From an uncultured Acidimicrobiales bacterium (lineage in GTDB: Bacteria; Actinomycetota; Acidimicrobiia; Acidimicrobiales; CALAML01), in the NCBI GenBank assembly GCA_937925845.1, contig CALAML010000314.1, forward strand, positions 1 to 34,550: a DNA stretch of 34,550 nucleotides, in the 5' to 3' direction. A program made the position numbers and the translations under genes. Positions within the stretch are counted from its first letter, which is position 1. Each line of letters starts with the position of its first letter. Positions 25,817 to 33,184 of the stretch are shown here, one piece after another. Below the pieces are notes generated by a model. The model searched no databases and was not told the DNA's origin. It saw nothing but the letters and a program-made list of their open reading frames with translations.

Positions 25817-26823
25817 GCACCTACCGCGATGCGGGCGTCGACATCGACGCGGCCAACCACACCCTCGATCTGTTTAAGACGGCGGTGGGAGCGACTCAGG
25901 ACGATCCGCGTGTACTCAATGAGGTCGGAGCCTTCGGCGGCGCCTTCTCGGCGGCTGGGCTCGGCACCGACCCGGTGCTGATTGCCTCGATGGACGGTGT
26001 TGGAACCAAGGTGAAGCTGGCGGCCCAGCTCGACCGATGGGACGACATCGGCCGCGATCTGGTCAACCACTCGATCAACGACATCCTGGTCCAGGGCGCC
26101 CGGCCACTCTTCTTCCTCGACTACGTGGCCACCGATGTACTGGTTCCCGAAACCGTCGCCGCGGTGGTTACCGGCATGGCCGAAGCCTGTCGGGAAGCGG
26201 GTTGTGTGCTGCTCGGCGGCGAGACCGCGGAGATGCCGGGCGTGTACACCCCCGGCTCGCTCGACGTGGCCGGCGCCATCGTGGGAGTAGTCGAACGCGA
26301 CGCCCTGCTGCCCCGAATGGATGCCATGGCCGCAGGCAACGCGCTGGTTGGGCTGGCGAGCAGCGGCCCCCACACCAACGGCTACTCGTTGATTCGCAAG
26401 GTGATCGAAGGCCACGACCTCAACCAGCCACTCGCCGATGGCACCACCGTGGCCGACGCCCTGCTAGCGCCGCATCGCTCCTACCGCGAACCGATCGACC
26501 AACTCGACGCTCTCGGTGTTGACCTGCTCGGGTTGTGCCACATCACCGGCGGAGGGTTCTACGAGAACCTGCCCCGCGTGCTGCCCGACCACCTCGCGGC
26601 CACCATCGACACCGCGGCATGGCCCACCCCGGCGCTGTTTGAACAGCTCGTCGGCTGGGGCGACATTGCCTTCGACGAAGCCCACCGGGTGTTCAACATG
26701 GGAATCGGCCTGATCGTGATCGTCGACGCCGCCGATGCAGCAACAGTGGCCGAAACGGTCGGGGGCACCATCATCGGCACCCTCACCGACCGTGGCGAAG
26801 ACGCGGTGGTGCTCTCACAGTAG
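25813..26823 (+). CDS. purM: AIR synthetase (phosphoribosylformylglycinamidine cyclo-ligase)
   Basis: Closes the imidazole ring: FGAM + ATP to AIR. It has 336 residues, the family norm. It has a start with YRDAGVDIDAAN, the ATP-binding/dimer motif IASMDGVGTKVKLA (about 57-70), NHSINDILVQGARPLFFLDY (about 85-104), GGETAEMPGVY (about 136-146) and GLASSGPHTNGYSLIRK (about 175-191). It is related in fold to PurL. The GTG start overlaps the purD stop by 4 bases and is preceded by AGGAA. It ends the second purine block; a terminator candidate follows at 26919. Confidence 0.95.
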   Translation: MSTYRDAGVDIDAANHTLDLFKTAVGATQDDPRVLNEVGAFGGAFSAAGLGTDPVLIASMDGVGTKVKLAAQLDRWDDIGRDLVNHSINDILVQGARPLFFLDYVATDVLVPETVAAVVTGMAEACREAGCVLLGGETAEMPGVYTPGSLDVAGAIVGVVERDALLPRMDAMAAGNALVGLASSGPHTNGYSLIRKVIEGHDLNQPLADGTTVADALLAPHRSYREPIDQLDALGVDLLGLCHITGGGFYENLPRVLPDHLAATIDTAAWPTPALFEQLVGWGDIAFDEAHRVFNMGIGLIVIVDAADAATVAETVGGTIIGTLTDRGEDAVVLSQ

Positions 26824-26918
26824 AGCCTAGATAGCCCTCTGGATCAGCCAAATGACCGGCGGAAAACTGCGGTCTGGCACCGCCGTCGACCCCTCTTGGG
26901 GTGACCGATCGCCACCTT

Positions 26919-26944
26919 GGGAACCCGTTGTTCCCGTTTTGTTG
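26919..26944 (+). terminator. Candidate Rho-independent terminator after purM
   Basis: GGGAAC (26919-26924) and GTTCCC (26930-26935) form a 6-bp stem with loop CCGTT, followed by GTTTTGTT. It lies about 96 bases past purM and could end the purF-purD-purM transcript. The same segment is upstream of the beta-helix gene, so it may overlap that gene's promoter region. A second small hairpin (ACCCC-TCTT-GGGGT, 26889-26902) lies just before. Confidence 0.6.
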
Positions 26945-27032
26945 CATTTGTGTTACGGTGCCCGCTGATCTTGTGGTGACTTCGCGTCGCTGCCAACTCC
27001 ACTTCCCACTTCCCCCCAGGAGATCGCCCCAC

Positions 27033-28382
27033 ATGGTTCAGCCCCAGTCCGGTCCAACCGCGCGCCAGTCGCTCGGCTCACTCGACTCGCTCAATGTTCT
27101 TGGCGGGCTTGGTCGGTCCGGCCCGAAGTCGCTACTGCGGAGCGCGGTCCTGGCGGTCCTGTTGGCCTCGCTACTCGGCCTCGTACCGGTTCGTACCGCA
27201 CCCGTTGCCGCCCAGCGGACATTCCCCAACGCCAAGGTGGTGGCGCCCTGGGGTAACGACGGCAACTCCGGCACCGCCGACAGCCCGTGGCAAACCCTCA
27301 GCCACGCGTCCCGCAACGTTGGCCCCGGCGACGTTGTGTTGATCCGAGCCGGCACCTACACCAACCAACTCACCAACGTAGCCAGCCGAGGCGAACCCGG
27401 ACGCCGAATCGTCTTCCGGAACTACCCGGGTGAACGACCGGTCATCCAGGGCACTGGCGGATTCAACTCCGATGGCTCCAAGGTGTGGGGCGGTATCCAC
27501 CTGGTTGAGCCTGCGGCCTACCTCACCTTCAGCGGCCTTGAGGTGGCGGGTACGTCCGACACCGTCGACACCGCCGGCGTCATGTTGTGGCGCACCCATC
27601 ACATCACCGTTCGCAACCTCAACATCCACGACTTCGGTGGTGGCGGAGTAAACGCGGCCTCCTCAGAGAAGCTGACCATCGAGAACAACATCATCCGGAA
27701 CAACGCCCAGTGGCGCCCGGAAGCGGCCAGTGGCATCTCGATCTACCAGGCCATCGATTTCGACGGCCAGACCTCCGGCTACACCAACATCATCCGCAAC
27801 AACCGCGTTTCCCACAACGAGAACCTGGTGCCTCACACCTCGGGCGAATTCACCGACGGCAACTGCATCGTGATCGACCGGTTCCGCGACGTTGGCTACA
27901 CCGGCCGCACCCTGATCGCCAACAACGTGTGCTCAGACAACGGTGGCCGCGGCATCCACATCTTCCGCTCCGACAACGTGCACGTGTTGAACAACACGCT
28001 CTACCACAACCGCAAAACCTCCCAACTCACCGGTGACGGTGAACTGTCGACCTTCGAAGCCGACAACGTGTTGTTCCGCAACAACCTGGTATGGCCACGA
28101 GACGGACTGCGAGCGGCAAACCCGTGGCTCAGCACCCGCATCCGGTTCGACAACAACCTCTTTGTCGGAAGCAACGGCGTCCGGCACGGCAACGGCAACA
28201 TCGTGGTCAGCGACGCCAAACTTCGAGCGCCCGGTACCGGGTCCAAGGCCGACTTCCGGCTTCGGGGCGACAGCCCGGCCATCGATGCTGGCCACTGGGT
28301 GGCGCCCACCACCGACCGCACCCGCCGAGCCCGCAACGGTGCACCCGATATCGGCGCCATCGAATTCCGCAAGCGTCGGTAG
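27033..28382 (+). CDS. Secreted right-handed parallel beta-helix protein
   Basis: Predicted 449-residue exported protein. A twin-domain N-terminus has a long polar segment and then a hydrophobic signal core (about 34-50, SAVLAVLLASLLGLVPV) with likely cleavage near APVAAQ. The mature part begins with VVAPWGNDGNSGTADSPWQTLSHASRNVGPGDVVLIRAGTY, the common entry of the pectate-lyase-like/polysaccharide beta-helix family. Repeated coils such as ITVRNLNIHDF, LTIENNIIRNNAQ, TLIANNVCSDNGG and VLNNTLYHN follow, each about 22-25 residues with stacked Asn. The end PDIGAIEF is also typical of this family. AGGAGA lies 9 bases before the ATG; the frame extends to 26901 without a supported start. Possible roles are polysaccharide binding or lysis. 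No catalytic triad could be assigned. Confidence 0.85.
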   Translation: MVQPQSGPTARQSLGSLDSLNVLGGLGRSGPKSLLRSAVLAVLLASLLGLVPVRTAPVAAQRTFPNAKVVAPWGNDGNSGTADSPWQTLSHASRNVGPGDVVLIRAGTYTNQLTNVASRGEPGRRIVFRNYPGERPVIQGTGGFNSDGSKVWGGIHLVEPAAYLTFSGLEVAGTSDTVDTAGVMLWRTHHITVRNLNIHDFGGGGVNAASSEKLTIENNIIRNNAQWRPEAASGISIYQAIDFDGQTSGYTNIIRNNRVSHNENLVPHTSGEFTDGNCIVIDRFRDVGYTGRTLIANNVCSDNGGRGIHIFRSDNVHVLNNTLYHNRKTSQLTGDGELSTFEADNVLFRNNLVWPRDGLRAANPWLSTRIRFDNNLFVGSNGVRHGNGNIVVSDAKLRAPGTGSKADFRLRGDSPAIDAGHWVAPTTDRTRRARNGAPDIGAIEFRKRR

Positions 28383-28460
28383 CGCTGACGCGGTTTCTGC
28401 TTGCAGGAGCAGTCTCTATTGGTGTGGCTCAGCGAGCCCGCTTGTCGGTTCGCTCCCGGC

Positions 28461-29858
28461 TTACGGGTATCCGGCCGGGTAGTTCCAGCGGTGTTTTGCC
28501 TCCAACTGCTCGGCCAGCCGGAACAGAAGGGTCTCGTTGCCCGGCTTGGTCACCATCTGCACTGCGGCCGGAAGGCCGTCGCCAGCCAGAGGAGCCGGAA
28601 CGCTGATGGCGGGAAAGCCGGCCAGGTTCCAGATCGCGGTGTAGGTGGTAGCAAAGGTCTGGGCTCGGAGAAGCCCGAGGTGGCCGCCCTCATAACCCAG
28701 GTCGGCCGGCAGCTGCCGTCCGGCCAAGGTTGGAGTGAGCAACACGTCGTGGCTGCTAAAGGCGGTCCTGAGCCGAGCTTCGATCGGGGTCAAGTCGCTG
28801 ATGGCTGGCTCCCCACTGATACGGCTCACCGAACCGAAGACGGCCAACGCTTTGGCGATGGGGCCGAGCTTGTTGAAGCTGACCTCATTGCGGACGTCAC
28901 GAGCCAACCCGGCTCCGGCCCGTTGTAGCGCCCGTATCGAATCGAGCGCTTGGGTCGGCACGGTGGCGGGGGAGAGGTCATGACCAGCGTCGAGAAGTAT
29001 GTCGGCGGCCCAATTCATGGCGTTGATAGCCGCCGGGTCGGCGGCAACCCCCGGCGGCTTGGCGTCGGATCGCCCGATTCGGATCGTGTTACCAGAGGCG
29101 CTAGAGCTCGGCTCGAGTAGCGCGGTGGAGCCGGCACCAGCCAGGGTCTGGTAGAACACCGCGGCATCCGCCACCGACGTGGTGAGCGGGCCCCATTGGG
29201 TCACTCCGTACCAGCCGGCCTCTTCGTCGATGCCTGGAACCGAACCGCGAGCCGACTTGAAGCCGATCAGGCCGCAGGCGGCCGCAGGGAGCCGGACCGA
29301 ACCACCACCGTCGGTGCCGAGTGCCGCGGCCACCATTCCTGCGGACACCGCCGCCGCCGACCCTCCACTCGAACCGCCCGGGGAGCGGGCCGGGTCCCAC
29401 GGGTTGCGGGTAACCCCGGAGAGCTTCGAATGGGTCACCGCAGAGATGCAGAGCTCCGGGGTGGTGGTCTTTCCCACGATGAGTGCTCCGGCCTCGCGTA
29501 ACCGGGTGATGGGTGGTGGTTCCTTGGCCACCGAGGCGGCACTGGTCGCTGGCGAACCCTGGCGGGTAGGGCAGCCCACCACGTCGATCGAGTCCTTGAT
29601 GGCGATCGGAACCCCGGCCATCGGTAGTTCGCTCAGTCGGGGATGGTGGGCCAGCGCTTCGGCTTCGGCCAGCACCTCATCGCGGCGAAGGTGGGCGAAG
29701 GCCCGGATCTGGTCCTCGTGGCGGTCGATGCGCTCCAGGGAACGCTCCACCATCGCTCGCGGACTTATCTGGCCCCGCTGAACCGCATGGGCGATCGCAG
29801 CGACGGTCTCCCCGGTCCTGGGTTCGTTGAAGGTCCCGCCAAGACCGTCCTGTTTCAC
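28461..29858 (-). CDS. Amidase-signature family hydrolase
   Basis: Predicted cytosolic 465-residue serine amidase. The complete Ser-cisSer-Lys triad is visible: K88 in PIAIKDSIDV, cis-Ser S163 in SPGGSSGGSAAA and nucleophile S187 in GTDGGGSVRLPAA. The spacings (99 and 24 residues) are those of fatty-acid amide hydrolase. The rest of the frame has the usual GLIGFKSARGSVP and, near the end, NLAGFPAISVPA. It is more like a general amide hydrolase than GatA, because no gatC/gatB genes are nearby. Start GTG at 29858 follows GGGAGG at about 6 bases. It converges with the beta-helix gene. The upstream region has tandem repeats that may regulate it. Substrate unknown. Confidence 0.88.
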   Translation of the reverse strand: MKQDGLGGTFNEPRTGETVAAIAHAVQRGQISPRAMVERSLERIDRHEDQIRAFAHLRRDEVLAEAEALAHHPRLSELPMAGVPIAIKDSIDVVGCPTRQGSPATSAASVAKEPPPITRLREAGALIVGKTTTPELCISAVTHSKLSGVTRNPWDPARSPGGSSGGSAAAVSAGMVAAALGTDGGGSVRLPAAACGLIGFKSARGSVPGIDEEAGWYGVTQWGPLTTSVADAAVFYQTLAGAGSTALLEPSSSASGNTIRIGRSDAKPPGVAADPAAINAMNWAADILLDAGHDLSPATVPTQALDSIRALQRAGAGLARDVRNEVSFNKLGPIAKALAVFGSVSRISGEPAISDLTPIEARLRTAFSSHDVLLTPTLAGRQLPADLGYEGGHLGLLRAQTFATTYTAIWNLAGFPAISVPAPLAGDGLPAAVQMVTKPGNETLLFRLAEQLEAKHRWNYPAGYP

Positions 29859-29917
29859 TGATGCCTCCCGTGGCAGCAGCCTGCACGGGTCACGACACGG
29901 TACTTCTGTGGAAGTTC

Positions 29918-29950
29918 TCTAGAACTTGTCTAGAGCTTCTCTAGAGCTTC
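29918..29950. repeat. Three 11-bp tandem repeats upstream of the amidase gene
   Basis: TCTAGAACTTG, TCTAGAGCTTC and TCTAGAGCTTC follow each other without gaps; the last two are identical. The preceding AAGTTC (29912-29917) is the inverted partner of GAACTT (29922-29927), with loop TCTA. An 11-bp period is about one helical turn, so bound proteins would line up on one DNA face. The repeats lie 60-92 bases upstream of the amidase start, in an A/T-richer stretch. Confidence 0.75.
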
Positions 29951-29987
29951 TCTTTGCCGGCAGGCTACGGCGATAAGATATCGGTCG

Positions 29988-30016
29988 TTTTGTCGTAAGC
30001 CACGCGTTAGACAAAA
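29988..30016. repeat. 7-bp inverted repeat in the SDR-amidase gap
   Basis: TTTTGTC (29988-29994) is matched by GACAAAA (30010-30016) with a 15-base spacer; flanking C/G bases extend the similarity. A perfect 10-bp palindrome TTCTCGAGAA lies at 30042-30051, close to the stop of the dehydrogenase gene. They could form a weak terminator for the SDR gene or operator sites for the amidase. Neither is proven. Confidence 0.45.
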
Positions 30017-30056
30017 GTATCTATTCTGCTGGTTCCCCGGCTTCTCGAGAAACCTC

Positions 30057-30869
30057 TTACTCGCCCATTAAGCGCTGAATCTGTTCTGCGGTTGGCTCGT
30101 AGCTTGACGGCAGGTCATTCGGTCGAATGACCGCATCGCTGCCCCCATCGACAAACATCACCGACCCACAGATGAACCGGGCTTGGGGGCCAAGAAGGAA
30201 GACCACCATCGGCGCGATATCGGCGGGACTGGCAAAGTCGCCCATCGGCACCGGGAACGCCCGCACCGCGTCGGCGGTAGCTGGATCATCCAGGGTGACC
30301 TGCAGAAGGGGAGTCATGGTGGCGCCCGGAGCCACCGCGTTCAGGGTGATACCCGCTCCGGCCCAATCATCCGAGGTGGCCTGGCGCCGAACCCAGCGGG
30401 CAACCGACAGCTTCGACCCCGAGTAGCCATAGCCGGGGTGCTGATCGGCCACCTCGAGCGCCGCAGCCTCATCGCCGGCCAAACACGCATCAACCAGCGC
30501 ATCAGGGATCAACGGCACCGTCGTGATGGAGTTTGACGAGATCGCCACCGCGGCGGGAGCAACGGCGGCGGCCAGCGCCGGACGAAGCCCAGCGAGCAGC
30601 TCGACCGACCCGAAGTAATTCAAGGCCACGATCTTCGACTCCGCGTCAGCGGCGCCGATCCCGGCGCACGTGACCAGCCCATCGAGCACACCACCACAGG
30701 AGTCGGTGACCGCACCGATCGCCGCCGATCGACCGGCCGCAGTCATCAGGTCGGCGGTTACCTCAGCACCCGACAGGTCGACACCGATCACCTCGTGGCC
30801 GGACGCTTCGAGTTGGGACCGCACCTCGGCACCGATGCCGGAGGCCGAGCCAGTAACTGCAATAACCAT
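30057..30869 (-). CDS. Short-chain dehydrogenase/reductase (SDR)
   Basis: NAD(P)-dependent oxidoreductase of 270 residues, cytosolic. The cofactor loop TGSASGIGAEV is at about residues 6-16, followed by the acidic VIGVDLSGAEV, and the NAG-equivalent motif is VTCAGIG (about 66-72). The catalytic serine region is AISSNSITT (S111-S114), and the YxxxK pair is Y149/K153 in GYGYSGSK. The acidic residue after strand 2 (VDL) suggests NAD preference. The overall look, with the long insertion before YxxxK and PGATMTPLL, resembles 3-alpha-hydroxysteroid dehydrogenase/carbonyl reductase relatives. The ATG at 30869 has AAGGAC about 7 bases upstream. It follows the DoxX gene by 63 bases on the same strand and may share its transcript. 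Confidence 0.88.
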   Translation of the reverse strand: MVIAVTGSASGIGAEVRSQLEASGHEVIGVDLSGAEVTADLMTAAGRSAAIGAVTDSCGGVLDGLVTCAGIGAADAESKIVALNYFGSVELLAGLRPALAAAVAPAAVAISSNSITTVPLIPDALVDACLAGDEAAALEVADQHPGYGYSGSKLSVARWVRRQATSDDWAGAGITLNAVAPGATMTPLLQVTLDDPATADAVRAFPVPMGDFASPADIAPMVVFLLGPQARFICGSVMFVDGGSDAVIRPNDLPSSYEPTAEQIQRLMGE

Positions 30870-30932
30870 GAGATGTCCTTGAGGAAGCGAGGCTGAACAT
30901 GGGCGTTGTTGGGTCGGGCGGTTGGAAGGCTC

Positions 30933-31445
30933 CTACGACGCCGCGGGAACCTTGTCGGGTTTGTAGAAGAGCGCCATTTGGGTCACCCCGGCAACCACCC
31001 CACCAACGGCGGAAATGGCGAGTCCGGCCCAACCGTTGAGATCAAAGCCGATGGCGTTGTCGATCGAAATCTCGCCGGGGCCTACGGTGGCCACCGCGAT
31101 GGCGACGATGGCCAGGACAAACACGTATTCCCAGCCCTCCTTGATGATGAAGAACCCGTTGTCCCGATGGGACGTCCAGCCAGCCACCACCATCACCCCG
31201 ACCATGGCCAGGGCGGCGAGCGGGGTCAGGAAGCCCAAGGCCAGAAACAGCCCGGCGCCGACCTCGGCCGACGCCGCCAGGAGCGCGTGCACCTTGCCCG
31301 GGCGCATGCCCATCGAATCGAACCAGCGGCCGACCCCTTCGATCTTGCCGCCGGTAAAGAACTTGCCGTAGCCATGGGCGGCAAAGGTGAGACCCACCGC
31401 CACCCGCAGGATCAGCATTCCCAGGTTCAACGCCTCTGCGTCCAC
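30933..31445 (-). CDS. DoxX family membrane protein
   Basis: Predicted 170-residue membrane protein with four hydrophobic segments (about 10-27, 57-76, 78-96 and 108-125) plus a further one near 140-158. The DoxX pattern is visible in LILRVAVGLTFAAHGYGKFFTGG near the N-terminus and in AEVGAGLFLALGFLTPLAALAMVGVMVVA in the middle. Family members act in quinone-related redox, thiosulfate oxidation (DoxD/A) or oxidative-stress membrane complexes, but most are uncharacterised. A GTG start at 31445 with a GAGGGG-type ribosome binding site is used. Its location between an acyltransferase and an SDR gene does not define its role. Confidence 0.82.
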   Translation of the reverse strand: MDAEALNLGMLILRVAVGLTFAAHGYGKFFTGGKIEGVGRWFDSMGMRPGKVHALLAASAEVGAGLFLALGFLTPLAALAMVGVMVVAGWTSHRDNGFFIIKEGWEYVFVLAIVAIAVATVGPGEISIDNAIGFDLNGWAGLAISAVGGVVAGVTQMALFYKPDKVPAAS

Positions 31446-31559
31446 AAAGCCCCCTCGCTCACGTCCATCGTCGCACCCGCCGCGCCGCGGTCAGGTCCGA
31501 AGCAAGATGGTAACCGCGACCGCCCTCCCGTTCGACTCCATGCCTCAGCCAGCCAATTT

Positions 31560-31615
31560 CAAGATCTGTGACGCCTGGCGGTGCGTTTTTGGCGCGCCGG
31601 GCGTCACAGATCTTG
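31560..31615. repeat. Long inverted repeat overlapping the acyltransferase stop codon
   Basis: CAAGATCTGTGACGCC (31560-31575) is the exact reverse complement of 31600-31615. An inner GGCG/CGCC pair (31577-31580 with 31595-31598), across one T/G wobble position, extends the stem to about 21 pairs with a 14-base loop. On the minus strand the first arm contains the last codons and TGA stop of the acyltransferase gene. It could act as a terminator, but no U tract follows. It shares its CTGTGACG/CGTCACAG blocks with the palindrome at 2283-2315. Confidence 0.8.
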
Positions 31616-32500
31616 GATGACGAGGGTTTGGGTCATCCAGGTGCGGTCGGCCCACCGCTGCTTGTAGGCCATGGGCATTCCCATGTCGACGGTTCTGACA
31701 CCGTCGGCGGCCAAGTCCCGAAGCTGGGTTGCGGCCAGTGCGGCGCCGATGCCATCGCGGGCCCGATCGGCCACAAAACTCTGCTGGAGGCCTCGATAGT
31801 TCGACCCTGCCACGGCACCAAGCACGTACCCCACCGGCACCTCGTTGCAGACGGCAACCCACAGGCGGCGCTGTTCAACATCGAGGTAGCTCATCAACCG
31901 ATGGTAGAAGCGGGCCATATCGGGTGAGTTCAAACCGCTACCTGTGTCGGCCTTCCAACTTTGGGCTTCAACGCTGAGCACCAGGTCGAGAATGTCGTCG
32001 CCAGCAAGTGAGTGCCGGGCCTCAATCACCACCTCGGCCTCGAGGGCTCGGCGCTCGGCATTACGCAGGTTGGCGCGAAACTTGCGGCTTCGCCGTTCGA
32101 GCCACGCATCGGCGTCGCCATCCAGATCGATGATCAAGCGCTCGGAGGTGTCGACCGGATCGGGCCGGACCCACCGGGTGAGCGCGCTCCACGGTTCAGT
32201 TAGAGGTGCCGGCACCCCCGACAGCACCACCAAACCGGCGGCTTCGTCGATCAGCCATGACGTCATCTCCTGCAGGAGACTCCCCGGCGTCGAGCTGGCC
32301 AAAGCACAGTTGAAATGCCACATCTGGTCGGTGTTGGCGAACACCGAGCCGTGGTCCGACGTCGCCCGTAGGAAGGCAACAAACCCGGCGGTGCCTTCGC
32401 GGACCACGAGTTCGGTGTAACCAAAGAACGCCTCATGGACAGCCAGGGTCCAGGGCGTAGCGCTGGTGAAGTGATCGATGTCGGGAGTGCGGCCGACCAT
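31604..32500 (-). CDS. GNAT-fold (BcsL/CelD-like) acyltransferase
   Basis: Predicted soluble protein of 298 residues from the ATG at 32500. The C-terminal half (about 120-290) reads as a GNAT_acetyltransf_6/FemX-like fold: LERRSRKFRANLRNAERRALE (the typical SKKTRKNIRR-type helix), DILDLVLSVEAQSWK, MARFYHRLMSYL, LWVAVCNEVPVGYVLGAV and GIGAALAATQLRDLAADGVRTVDMGMP. Such proteins transfer acyl or amino-acyl groups in polysaccharide or cell-envelope pathways; the exact substrate is unknown. A perfect Shine-Dalgarno (AAGGAGG, 32557-32563) with ideal spacing points to an ATC at 32551, 17 codons upstream and in frame, so the true protein may be 315 residues long. The stop codon lies inside the inverted repeat at 31560-31615. 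Confidence 0.8.
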   Translation of the reverse strand: MVGRTPDIDHFTSATPWTLAVHEAFFGYTELVVREGTAGFVAFLRATSDHGSVFANTDQMWHFNCALASSTPGSLLQEMTSWLIDEAAGLVVLSGVPAPLTEPWSALTRWVRPDPVDTSERLIIDLDGDADAWLERRSRKFRANLRNAERRALEAEVVIEARHSLAGDDILDLVLSVEAQSWKADTGSGLNSPDMARFYHRLMSYLDVEQRRLWVAVCNEVPVGYVLGAVAGSNYRGLQQSFVADRARDGIGAALAATQLRDLAADGVRTVDMGMPMAYKQRWADRTWMTQTLVIQDL

Positions 32501-32548
32501 GGCGTCAAAACGTTTCGCGGTGGCCGGGTCGTGTAGATCAACCGGATC

Positions 32549-32563
32549 GATGACAGCCTCCTT
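32549..32563 (-). promoter_or_regulatory. Strong Shine-Dalgarno before a possible ATC start
   Basis: On the minus strand AAGGAGG (32563 to 32557) is followed after 5 bases (CTGTC) by ATC (32551-32549), in frame with the acyltransferase gene. No ATG, GTG or TTG lies in frame between the upstream stop codon and 32500, and the ATG at 32500 has no ribosome binding site. The codons between (IDPVDLHDPATAKRFDA) look protein-like. ATC starts are rare, so this needs experimental support. Confidence 0.45.
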
Positions 32564-32630
32564 ACCCGGACGTGGTAGCCAAACCAGCTGGTGCGACTCG
32601 GCCGAAGATCGTTAGGCGAGACAGGTGAAG

Positions 32631-33086
32631 TCAGGACAGAAAGCGGCTCACCGACTCCACAACACAGGCGGGCTTGTCCACACCATCGATCTCCACTGTA
32701 AGAGTGATCACCGCCTGCACGCCGCCGGTGATCTCCTCCGCGGCGGTGATGGCTCCGGTGCCCCGAAGCCGCGAGCCCACGACCGCGGGCGACGGGAACC
32801 TGACCTTGTTCACTCCGTAGTTGATCCCCATCGACACGTTTTCCACCGTGAGCATTTGGGGCAGAAACAAGTTGGTCAGGGCGAGCGTTAGGTACCCATG
32901 GGCAATGGTGGCACCGAAGGGTCCGGCAGCCGCCTTCTCCGGGTCGGTGTGGATCCACTGATGGTCGCCGGTGGACTCGGCGAAACCATTGATCCGCTCC
33001 TGATCGACCACCACCCAGTCTGAAGGTTCGAGGGTGGTTCCGACCGAGTCGAGAAGGGATTCAGGGGATGTAACGATCGTGGCCAT
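32631..33086 (-). CDS. MaoC-family (R)-specific enoyl-CoA hydratase
   Basis: Predicted cytosolic hydratase of 151 residues with a single hot-dog domain, the PhaJ-like short form. The hydratase-2 motif is D41 and H46 in STGDHQWIHTDPEKAAAGPFG, five residues apart as in characterised (R)-hydratases, followed by GATIAHGYLTLAL (about 59-71). GINYGVNKVRFPSPAVVGSRL is the second conserved stretch. The ATG at 33086 was preferred; a GTG three codons upstream has no better ribosome binding site. It hydrates 2-enoyl-CoA to 3-hydroxyacyl-CoA in fatty-acid, steroid or polyketide-type metabolism. It is divergent from the acyl-CoA synthetase gene across about 98 bases, which suggests shared regulation and a common pathway. 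Confidence 0.9.
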   Translation of the reverse strand: MATIVTSPESLLDSVGTTLEPSDWVVVDQERINGFAESTGDHQWIHTDPEKAAAGPFGATIAHGYLTLALTNLFLPQMLTVENVSMGINYGVNKVRFPSPAVVGSRLRGTGAITAAEEITGGVQAVITLTVEIDGVDKPACVVESVSRFLS

Positions 33087-33184
33087 ATGGCCCACACTAC
33101 TGCGACCGGCCGGTTCAGCAGCCTCCTAGGTGCCGACGGCGGCATCCCCTGGGAGGGGCTCAGGTCGGGAAGTAGAGTCCGGGT

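Noticed and set aside
33146-33158. Small hairpin CCCCT-GGG-AGGGG in the MaoC/ligase gap
   Set aside because: Five base pairs with a three-base loop in GC-rich DNA is expected by chance; no supporting context.
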